Positions 51,696 to 58,605 of a stretch of DNA of 64,000 bases are shown piece by piece; position 1 is the stretch's first letter; each line of letters opens with the position of its first letter. A program made the translations under genes and the position numbers. The notes below the pieces were generated by a model. That model did no database searches and was not told where the DNA came from. It saw nothing but the letters and a program-made list of their open reading frames with translations. Source of the stretch: Nonomuraea solani (GTDB lineage Bacteria > Actinomycetota > Actinomycetes > Streptosporangiales > Streptosporangiaceae); NCBI RefSeq assembly GCF_900108335.1, contig NZ_FNVT01000019.1, positions 124,001-188,000 on the forward strand, written 5' to 3'.

Positions 51696-53202
51696 GCTGG
51701 AAGGTGACCGTGTGCCGGGAGCCCAGTTCGAGGGTGATCTCCCTCTTCGAGCCGAAATAGTCGCTGCGGGCGTGGGAGGGGATCCGCCGGGAGCCGCTCT
51801 CGATCACCTGGCCGTCGACCAGCCACTGGTAGGAGAACGGGGCGCCCGTCTCGCTGCTGTCCAGGCCGACGCCGAACGTCATGGCGCCGTAGTAGCAGGT
51901 GACGCCCTCCTGGTTGATCCGGGACTTCCCGGCCATCCTCACGTAGGCGAGCGTGAACGACGCGGCCTTGGCCTTGGTCCTGGTCGGCGACGGGCGGCTG
52001 GTGGCCGGCTTCCTGGTCGGGGTGGGGCGGGCCGTGGTGGGCTGCTTAGTCGGGGTGGGGCGGGCGGTGGTGCGCCGCTGGGACGGAGAGGGGGCTGGGC
52101 GCGTGGTCTTCGGGGCGGCCGACGGGGTGCGCGTCCTGGTGGTCTTCTTGCCGGTGGGCGTGGAGGTCTTCTGGCGCTTGGGTGAAGCGGTGACCGAGGG
52201 GGTCGGCTCGCGTTCGCCGAGCCTGGCGGCCAGTTTGACCGATTCGGGGGTCTTGTCCAGGGAGGCGTTCCAGATGACGACACCGGCCGTCAGGCACACG
52301 GCCACCGCCCCGGAGACGCCGGCGATCAGCGGGAACCGCGACCTCGGACGGCGCGGCGGCACCGGGCCGGACATGACGGGGTTCGGCGCACCTGACCAAG
52401 GCTGCCGCTGGATCGGCGCCTCCGGCCGGCCGCCGATCAGGCGGAGGAGGACGTCCTGCATCCGGGGGCGGGCGTTCGGGTCCTTGGCCAGGCAGGCGTA
52501 CACGACCGAGCGCAGCGGATCCGGCAGGTCCCCCAGGAACGGCTCCTGGTTCAGGACGCGGTTGATGACCGCGGGCAGCGAGTCCTCGCCGAACGGCGGC
52601 GTGCCCGTACCGGCGAACACGATGACCGAGGCCCAGGCGAACACGTCCGCCGCCGGGCCGACGTACGCGCCCGCGAGCTGCTCGGGAGCCATGTACGCGG
52701 GCGTCCCGACGACGCTGCTGGTGACCGTGACCGCGGAGTCGGCGGCGCGGGCGATGCCGAAGTCGATGACGCGCGGCCCATCGCGGCCGAGCAGCACGTT
52801 GGCGGGCTTGAAGTCGCGGTGCACGATGCCCGCCTGGTGGATCGCGGCCAGCGCCGTGGCCGTGCTGACGGCCAGCCGCTGCAGGTCGGCGCCGTGATGG
52901 CGGCCCTTCCGCTGCAGGGACGGGCCTTCGACGTACTCGCTGACGATGTACGGCCGCCCGCCCAGCGACGCGTCCAGCACCTGGGCGACGCAGAACGGCT
53001 CCACCCGCCGCGCCGCCGCGATCTCCTTGGCGAAGCGGTCGCCCCCGGCGGCCTGCCGCAGCACCTTGACGGCCACCGGCCGGCCGTCCGGCGCCTGGCC
53101 CAGGTAGACGATGCCCTGGCCGCCCTCGCCGAGCCGCCCGACGATCCGGTAGGCGGCGATCACCTCGGGGTCGCCCGGGCGCAGCGGGTCGGCGTTCGGC
53201 AT
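51646..53202 (-). CDS. Membrane Ser/Thr protein kinase (PknB-like) with extracellular domain
   Basis: 518 aa. Kinase domain residues 17-260: glycine loop GRLGEGGQG, Lys46 in VAVKV, catalytic loop HRDFKPANVLL (Phe replaces the usual Leu after Asp130), DFG at 147-149, APE at 172-174. One membrane helix follows at about 290-311. A 90-residue Pro/Thr/Arg/Lys stalk carries near repeats of TARPTPT (~379-405). The outer ~110 residues look like a beta-sandwich with a Cys pair. Signal sensing at the cell surface is likely. Divergent from a methyltransferase across an inverted repeat. Confidence 0.93.
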   Translation of the reverse strand: MPNADPLRPGDPEVIAAYRIVGRLGEGGQGIVYLGQAPDGRPVAVKVLRQAAGGDRFAKEIAAARRVEPFCVAQVLDASLGGRPYIVSEYVEGPSLQRKGRHHGADLQRLAVSTATALAAIHQAGIVHRDFKPANVLLGRDGPRVIDFGIARAADSAVTVTSSVVGTPAYMAPEQLAGAYVGPAADVFAWASVIVFAGTGTPPFGEDSLPAVINRVLNQEPFLGDLPDPLRSVVYACLAKDPNARPRMQDVLLRLIGGRPEAPIQRQPWSGAPNPVMSGPVPPRRPRSRFPLIAGVSGAVAVCLTAGVVIWNASLDKTPESVKLAARLGEREPTPSVTASPKRQKTSTPTGKKTTRTRTPSAAPKTTRPAPSPSQRRTTARPTPTKQPTTARPTPTRKPATSRPSPTRTKAKAASFTLAYVRMAGKSRINQEGVTCYYGAMTFGVGLDSSETGAPFSYQWLVDGQVIESGSRRIPSHARSDYFGSKREITLELGSRHTVTFQLTSPVRRAMSKSWTMC

Positions 53203-53233
53203 GAGTACGGTGACTCCTGTGACGGCTGAGGCG

Positions 53234-53260
53234 GACTTATGCACCCTAGCGGCATAAGTC
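53234..53260. repeat. Perfect inverted repeat in the kinase/methyltransferase gap
   Basis: GACTTATGC (53234-53242) and GCATAAGTC (53252-53260) are 9-bp perfect arms with a 9-bp spacer, centred in the 100-bp gap between divergent genes. It fits an operator for a dimeric regulator better than a terminator because both genes start here. Confidence 0.6.
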
Positions 53261-53302
53261 GTGATTCGCTGGCTTGATCGCCATCCGGTGGGATCATGGA
53301 CC

Positions 53303-53995
53303 ATGACGTGGGACGAAGCCTTCGCGTACCGGTACGACGACTGGACCGCGCACGTCACCGACGACGTCCCCTTCTACACCACCCTGGCGCGCGACGCCGG
53401 CGGCCCGGTGGTCGAGCTCGCGGTCGGCAACGGGCGCGTCGCCATCCCGGTCGCGCGAGCGATCGGCCGTCCCGTCATCGGCATCGACCACTCCCCGGCC
53501 ATGCTCGCCCAGTGCCGCACCCGCGCGGCCGCCGCCGGAGTGGAGCTCGACCTGCGGCAAGGCGACATGCGCGACCTCTCCTTGGACGAGCCGGCGGCAC
53601 TGATCTACTGCCCCTTCCTCTCGCTGCAGCATCTCCCGGCGTGGAGCGACCGCCGGCGCGCCTTCGAGCGGATAGCCGCCTCCCTCCGGCCCGGCGGGCA
53701 CTTCGCCTGGAACGCCATCGCCTTCGACCACCACCTCGCCGCACGTCTCGACGGCGCGCGCGAAGAGGAGCCGGTCCCGCACACCTTCCGGTTCGCCGTG
53801 GGCGACAACCGCATCGACATCGTCCTGGACGACGGCGCGACGAGCTCCTCCTGGTGGGCGACCAAGAACGAGTGGCTCGGGCTGCTCGACGTCGCCGGGC
53901 TCGAATTGACGGCGCTCTACGGCGGCTTCGGGAACGAGCCGTTCACGGAGGAAAGCCGCGAGTACGTCTTCGTGGCGCGCCGCCCGGAAGAGTGA
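53303..53995 (+). CDS. Class I SAM-dependent methyltransferase
   Basis: 230 aa. Motif I appears as VVELAVGNGRVAIPVARAIG, motif II as VIGIDHSPAMLAQCRTRAAA, then DMRDLSLDEPAALIYCPFLS and LRPGGHFAWNAIAFDHH. It is a small-molecule type methyltransferase (Methyltransf_25/11-like). ATG 53303 has GGTGGGATC upstream, so the ribosome site is weak. It ends 52 bp before the GNAT start. Substrate unknown. Confidence 0.88.
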   Translation: MTWDEAFAYRYDDWTAHVTDDVPFYTTLARDAGGPVVELAVGNGRVAIPVARAIGRPVIGIDHSPAMLAQCRTRAAAAGVELDLRQGDMRDLSLDEPAALIYCPFLSLQHLPAWSDRRRAFERIAASLRPGGHFAWNAIAFDHHLAARLDGAREEEPVPHTFRFAVGDNRIDIVLDDGATSSSWWATKNEWLGLLDVAGLELTALYGGFGNEPFTEESREYVFVARRPEE

Positions 53996-54047
53996 CCATC
54001 CGGAAATCGATTTGACCAGATACGGGAGAGACGAGAATGATTTCCGG

Positions 54048-54587
54048 GTGCACATCGAGTTCGCGCGATTCTCCCCCGCTGACACCGAGGCGCTGGCCGC
54101 CTTCCTGACCGGCGAGGAGTGGCCCTACCACGTCGGCACCCAGGACCCCGAGGCGATCAGGCGCCGGGCGGCCGAGGGCGGCTACGACGACGAGGAGACC
54201 CGGACGTTCTGGATCCTCGCCGACGGGCGGCGCGCCGGGCTGGTGCGGCTGCAGGACCTGGCCGACGACACGCCCCTGTTCGACCTGCGGATCGGGCTGC
54301 CGTGGCGGGGCCTGGGCCTCGGGACGGCGGCGGTCGTCTGGCTGACCGCGTACCTGTTCACCGAGCTGCCCCAGATCCTGCGCATCGAGGGCACCACCCG
54401 CCAGGACAACCACGCCATGCGGAAGGTCTTCCGCAAGAGCGGCTACGCCAAGGAGGCGCACTACCGGCAGGCGTGGCCGGCTCAGGACGGCACCCTGTAC
54501 GACTCGATCGGCTACGCGATCCTGCGCGACGACTGGCTGGCGGGCACGGTGACGCCGCCCGACTGGGACGACGAGCAGCCCGCCTGA
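54048..54587 (+). CDS. GNAT family N-acetyltransferase
   Basis: 179 aa from GTG 54048 (a TTG at 54012 is possible). The acetyl-CoA fold is seen in RTFWILADGRRAGLVRLQDL, the pyrophosphate-binding LPWRGLGLGTAAVVWLTAYL and LRIEGTTRQDNHAMRKVFRK, where the Asn is the usual RimJ/RimL-type residue. Likely acetylates an amine on a protein or small molecule. A 32-bp repeat array begins directly after its stop. Confidence 0.87.
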   Translation: MHIEFARFSPADTEALAAFLTGEEWPYHVGTQDPEAIRRRAAEGGYDDEETRTFWILADGRRAGLVRLQDLADDTPLFDLRIGLPWRGLGLGTAAVVWLTAYLFTELPQILRIEGTTRQDNHAMRKVFRKSGYAKEAHYRQAWPAQDGTLYDSIGYAILRDDWLAGTVTPPDWDDEQPA

Positions 54588-54588
54588 C

Positions 54589-54685
54589 GGTCAGGCGACC
54601 GCGCCGGACCCGTCCAGCACGGGTCAGGCGATCGCGTCGGACCCGTCCGGCACGGTCAGGCGATCGCGTCGGACTCGTCCAGCAG
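54589..54685. repeat. 32-bp tandem repeat duplicating the 3' end of the DUF4240 gene
   Basis: Three copies, 54589-54620, 54622-54653 and 54654-54685, share GGTCAGGCGA-CGCG-CGGAC-CGTCC. The last copy holds the final codons and stop of the DUF4240 gene (minus strand, DESDAIA-stop); the other two repeat them beyond the stop with a few changes. Same architecture as the 45-bp array at 32236. Confidence 0.8.
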
Positions 54686-55174
54686 CGCCATCAACCGCGG
54701 GTACCGGCGGCGCATCTCGTCGTCGTCGTTGAAGTCCCAGAATCGCCCCAGTCTCGGGTACGCGCCGCCGCCCTCGGGCAGGCCGCGCCCCGTGAGCTGC
54801 CGGTGGGCCCATTCGGGGGCGTACATGAAGTCCTCGTACTCGCACGCGCCCAGATCTCCGGCGATGCTGCTCCTGACCGGGCCGTGGCCGGCCAGGGAGT
54901 CGGGGTCGGCGAGCGCGGCCTCGTACACCGCCCGCCCCTGGGCGACCAGCCAGCAGCGGAAGTAGTCGAAGCCGTCGTCGGAGCAGCCGTTGTTGATCAA
55001 ATACGCGGCTCCCCACAGATCGGCCCGATGCGCCGCGAGGCGGCAGTCGGCGAGGTGGCCGTCAAAGGCGGCGATCTCGCGTGCGGTCAACCGGCTGAGC
55101 GTGGCGACGAGTTCGTCCAGCGTGGGACGTTCGGCGAGGATCGCCCAGAATTCATCACGAGTCACCTTTGGCAT
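54656..55174 (-). CDS. DUF4240 domain protein
   Basis: 172 aa. The family core is clear: DEFWAILAERPTLDELVATL, ...IAAFDGHLADCRL..., ADLWGAAYLINNGCSDDGFD, YFRCWLVAQGRAVYEAALAD, PDSL. DUF4240 proteins are common in actinomycetes, often as scattered single genes, and their biochemical role is unknown. The start ATG 55174 has only a weak ribosome site. Its 3' end is repeated in tandem downstream. Confidence 0.9.
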   Translation of the reverse strand: MPKVTRDEFWAILAERPTLDELVATLSRLTAREIAAFDGHLADCRLAAHRADLWGAAYLINNGCSDDGFDYFRCWLVAQGRAVYEAALADPDSLAGHGPVRSSIAGDLGACEYEDFMYAPEWAHRQLTGRGLPEGGGAYPRLGRFWDFNDDDEMRRRYPRLMALLDESDAIA

Positions 55175-55224
55175 TCTTACGCCAAGCAGCCCTCTCGCGG
55201 GGCGACTCGCGCAGAGAAGGGGGC

Positions 55225-56457
55225 CTATCGTACGTCGATGCCCCGGGCCCTGAGGCCGGCGATCGTGGCGGCGGGCAGGTTCGGGCAGCCGCGCAGCAGC
55301 ACCTTGGACAACGCCGGCAGGCCGGACAGGTCGCCGAGATCCGTCAGGTTCGCGCCGTCGTACACGCTCAGAGACCGCAACTCCGGCAGCTTGAGCGCGC
55401 CCAGACTGCGCAGCCCCCGGCAGTCGTGCAGGACGAGCCGCTCCAGGTGCGCCAGGTCGCTGAAGGCGGACAGATCGGTCAGGTGGTGCACCCGGTTCAG
55501 GGACAGCTCGCGCAGGACGGGCATGTCGGCCAGGGCGGAGACGTCGGTGAGGCGTTCGGTCTCGACCAGGTGGACCCCGCTGATCGACGGATGCCCGCCG
55601 AGCCCGTTCAGCGAGGTGAGCCGGTTGCGTTTGAAAAGGGTGATCTCGGTCAGCGCCGGCAGGCGGGACAGCGGGCGCAGGTCGGTGAGCGGGCAGGTGG
55701 GCGTGCCGAGCGAGGTCAGGTTCGGGTGGTGGCCGAGACCGTCGAGCCCGTTCAGGTTCGGGCTGCCGGTGAGCCACAGGGCGGTCAGGTGCCGCAGGCC
55801 CGCCAAGGGGCTGAGGTCCCGGAGCGAGCGGCAGGCCTGGAGGTTGAGGACTTCGAGCCGGGGCAGGCCCGCCGCGATGCCGTCGAGGCTCGCCACCGAC
55901 GTCCCCATCAGGTCCAGGGTGCGCAGTTCGGTCATCCCCATCAGCGGGGAGATGTCCGACACCGGGAAGCAGCCGTGCAGGTCGAGCTCGCGCAGCGCGG
56001 TCAGCCCGGTCAGCGGCCGCAGATCGGCGACCGACGGGCAGCCGCGCACGTCGAGCTCCGTCAGCCCGGTCAGCCCGGCGACCTCGGACAGGTTCTCGCG
56101 GTCCTTGAGGCGCAGCGACCGCAGCGCGGTGAGATGGCGCAGGCCGGGGACGGCGGCGGCCTTGGTCAACGTCAGCTCGCTACGTCCTTCGCGCACGAAC
56201 GCGGGCGCCAGCACCAGCTCCGCGAAGATGTCCGGATCGGTCGACTCCGGCCACAGCTTCAGCAGCTTGTGGGTGTGCGGTGACGTCAGCTTGGCGGCGA
56301 ACAGGCCGGCCAGCGTCAGCGCGGTCCGCGCGTGACCGGCGGGCGCCGGCTGCCGGACCAGCTCGCGGACGGCCTTCCACGCCCGCGCCTCCGACACCGT
56401 GGCGAGCTTGGGGCGCAGGGCCGTGATGTAGGGCGGCTCGGCGGGTGGCGTGATCAT
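55225..56457 (-). CDS. Leucine-rich repeat protein
   Basis: 410 aa. The first ~100 residues are helical with no signal peptide. From about residue 105 come some 13 leucine-rich repeats of 21-24 residues with the internalin-like pattern LxxLxxLxxLxLxxCxxLxDLxPL (for example GLTALRELDLHGCFPVSDIS and GLRHLTALWLTGSPNLNGLD). It is probably a cytoplasmic protein-binding scaffold. Partner unknown. It shares the strand with the DUF4240 gene 50 bp downstream. Confidence 0.9.
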   Translation of the reverse strand: MITPPAEPPYITALRPKLATVSEARAWKAVRELVRQPAPAGHARTALTLAGLFAAKLTSPHTHKLLKLWPESTDPDIFAELVLAPAFVREGRSELTLTKAAAVPGLRHLTALRSLRLKDRENLSEVAGLTGLTELDVRGCPSVADLRPLTGLTALRELDLHGCFPVSDISPLMGMTELRTLDLMGTSVASLDGIAAGLPRLEVLNLQACRSLRDLSPLAGLRHLTALWLTGSPNLNGLDGLGHHPNLTSLGTPTCPLTDLRPLSRLPALTEITLFKRNRLTSLNGLGGHPSISGVHLVETERLTDVSALADMPVLRELSLNRVHHLTDLSAFSDLAHLERLVLHDCRGLRSLGALKLPELRSLSVYDGANLTDLGDLSGLPALSKVLLRGCPNLPAATIAGLRARGIDVR

Positions 56458-56538
56458 GACGGGTCACCTTAGTGCATTGAGAAAGCGGGCACGCCCTGGT
56501 TGCCATGCGACTGCATTGTAAAAAATGGGGTGTGGGAC

Positions 56539-56970
56539 GTGCCGATCGAGTTCGCGCGCAACGGCGACGTGGAGCTCGCCTACGAGCGCCTGGGCACACC
56601 GGACGGGGAGCCGCCGCGCGCACCCGGGATGGAAGCGCGGCCGGGTCAACGTCGCGACGGTGGCCCGGCTCATGCTCAGGCAGAGCCCGCGGCGCCACGC
56701 CCCCGGCCGGGAGGGCGCCGCGCGGCGGTTCGCCGACGGCATGCGGGTGATCGCCTCCCCCGGTTACCCGCCGGACGAGGCATGGTGGCGGGAGGCCGCC
56801 GCGGTGTCGTACGACCGCTGCCCGGACTCCCAGGGCGGCGAGATGCGCCAGTCGGCGGCCGTCGGCGCGACCGGCGACCTGCTGCCCCGCCTGCCCGCGA
56901 TCACCGCGCCCACGCTCGTCCTGCACGGCGAGGCCGACCCGATGGTCATGAGCATCCTCCATATGTGGGT
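56539..56970 (+). pseudogene. Alpha/beta hydrolase remnant with internal deletion
   Basis: The N-terminal segment PIEFARNGDVELAYERLGTP is followed, after a deletion and frame change near 56620, by the cap and C-terminal region (RLMLRQSPRRHAP... FADGMRVIASPGYPPDEAWW, ITAPTLVLHGEADPMV). The nucleophile Ser elbow and part of the core are gone. The open frame continues into unrelated kinase sequence. It cannot encode a working hydrolase. Confidence 0.7.
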
Positions 56971-57062
56971 GAAGCCTGGAAGCCAATGTCGCCGCCGCCC
57001 GAACGCGACCGGATCGCCCGGGAGATGCACGATGTGCTCGCCCACCGCCTGTCCCGGCCGAA
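56970..57062 (+). pseudogene. Fragment of a sensor histidine kinase H-box
   Basis: PPPERDRIAREMHDVLAHRL matches the dimerisation/phosphoacceptor region of NarL-group sensor kinases (ERxRIARExHDxLAH). Nothing before or after continues a kinase, so only ~30 codons remain, fused in frame to neither neighbour in a functional way. Confidence 0.6.
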
Positions 57063-57065
57063 CGG

Positions 57066-57266
57066 CCGCTCGCGGAGGCGATCGCGGAGCGGACCGGCCT
57101 CGACCCGGACCGCGACCTGTTCCCCGCCGTCACGGCGGCCGCCATCGCCGGCGGCATCCGGGTGGCCGGGCGGCACTGGCTCGAACCTGGCAACGACCTC
57201 TCGTTCGCGACGGCGCTGTTCCGAGCCCTCTCCTGCGTGTTCCAGGCCGGAGAACCCCGGGAATAA
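57066..57266 (+). pseudogene. C-terminal fragment of a TetR/AcrR regulator
   Basis: Reads PLAEAIAERTGLDPDRDLFP, AVTAAAIAGGIRVAGRHWLE and ends LFRALSCVFQAGEPRE-stop. The AERTGxDPDRDxxP...AxxAAA.xGxxRVA..HW pattern is the TetR C-terminal domain. The DNA-binding half is absent. Third truncated gene in a row, so this interval is a junction of several deletions. Confidence 0.65.
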
Positions 57267-57346
57267 TCGCCATGGAACGATGGCGCGACCCCGGGCCCTC
57301 AGTCATCATGTAGCGGGTGCCCCCGTAGTCGTCGTGCCTGGAGCTG

Positions 57347-58576
57347 ATGCGCGTGGGAGAAGAGCCCGGGGCGGACGCCCTGGAGTGGCCCGCCGGCCTC
57401 GACGTCGACAGGCTGCTGGAGCTGGGCTGGCGGCCGACCGCGCTGCGGCAGTTCATCGTCAAGCTGCACAGCCGGTGCAACCTGGCCTGCGACTACTGCT
57501 ACATGTACGAGATGGCCGACCAGGGCTGGCGGCGCCAGCCGCGCCGCATGTCGAAGATGACCGTCGACCGGGTGGCCGCGCGCGTCGCCGAGCACGCCCT
57601 GGCCCACCGTCTCGGTGACGTCGAGGTCATCCTGCACGGCGGCGAGCCGCTGCTGGCCGGGGTCGATCACACCCGCTACGCGGTGCGGTCGCTGCGTTCG
57701 GCGCTGGCCGGGGTGGCCGGCCTCACCGTACGCGTCCAGACCAACGGCGTGCTGCTCGACGAGGCGTTCCTGGAGATGTTCGCCGAGCTGGACGTGTCCG
57801 TGGGCGTGAGCCTCGACGGCGACGCCGACGGGCACGACCGGCACCGCCGCCGCGTCTCGGGCCGGGGCAGCTACGACGAGGTGCGGGCCGGCCTGGAGCG
57901 GCTGACGTCGCCCGCCTACCGTCACCTGTTCGGCGGGCTGCTGTGCACGGTGGACCTGGCGAACGACCCGCTGGTGACGTACAAGGCGCTGCTGGAGTTC
58001 GCGCCGCCGATGGTGGACTTCCTGCTGCCCCACGGGCACTGGGGCGCCCCGCCGCCCGGCCTGCCCGACCCGGGGGCGATCTACGGCGAATGGCTGATCC
58101 CCATCTTCGACCACTGGTACGGCGCGCCCCGCCGGGAGACGCGGATCCGGCTGTTCGGCGAGATCGTCCGGCTGGTGTGCGGGCGGCCGTCCAGGAGCGA
58201 GTCGATCGGGCTGTCGCCGGCGGCGATGCTGGTGGTGGAGACGAACGGCGGCATGGAGCAGGTCGACACGCTGAAGTCCGCCTACGACGGGGCGACGGGC
58301 ACGCCGCTGAACGTCTACCGGGACTCCTTCGACACGGCGCTGCTGCTGCCCGCGATCGCGGCCCGGCAGATCGGCGCCAGGGCGCTGTCGCCCACCTGCC
58401 TGGCGTGTGACATCGCGCAGGTGTGCGGGGGCGGGCTGTATCCGCACCGATATCGGCCGGGCAGCGGGTTCCGCAACCCGTCGGTCTACTGCGCCGACCT
58501 GTACCGGCTGATCACCCACATCCGGCGGGTGGTGGCCGCGGACGTCGAACTCCTGGCCAAGGCGGCTCCGGCCTGA
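57347..58576 (+). CDS. fxsB: Radical SAM/SPASM peptide maturase, FxsB family
   Basis: 409 aa. The radical SAM [4Fe-4S] motif is at residues 44-51 (CNLACDYC), followed by YMYEMADQGWR typical of FxsB. LHGGEPLLAG is the SAM-binding GGE. The C-terminal SPASM-like cluster has Cys351, 354, 360 and 382. FxsB enzymes install a three-residue cyclophane between an aromatic residue and a neighbouring side chain near the C terminus of FxsA precursors. GGAG precedes the ATG. It is convergent with fxsT, and the FxsA-like gene lies beyond that. Neighbouring upstream DNA is pseudogene debris. Confidence 0.92.
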   Translation: MRVGEEPGADALEWPAGLDVDRLLELGWRPTALRQFIVKLHSRCNLACDYCYMYEMADQGWRRQPRRMSKMTVDRVAARVAEHALAHRLGDVEVILHGGEPLLAGVDHTRYAVRSLRSALAGVAGLTVRVQTNGVLLDEAFLEMFAELDVSVGVSLDGDADGHDRHRRRVSGRGSYDEVRAGLERLTSPAYRHLFGGLLCTVDLANDPLVTYKALLEFAPPMVDFLLPHGHWGAPPPGLPDPGAIYGEWLIPIFDHWYGAPRRETRIRLFGEIVRLVCGRPSRSESIGLSPAAMLVVETNGGMEQVDTLKSAYDGATGTPLNVYRDSFDTALLLPAIAARQIGARALSPTCLACDIAQVCGGGLYPHRYRPGSGFRNPSVYCADLYRLITHIRRVVAADVELLAKAAPA

Positions 58577-58605
58577 ACCGACGGCGAAAGGTCGAACCTG
58601 CGGCC

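Noticed and set aside
54589..54685. Repeat array as a CRISPR or phage attachment site
   Set aside because: Contiguous 32-bp copies with a coding 3' end; no spacers, integrase or tRNA nearby.
57272..57313. A 13-codon ORF containing W-R-D upstream of fxsB as a possible second RiPP precursor
   Set aside because: No ribosome site, no leader homologous to FxsA, and it lies in pseudogene debris; likely chance.
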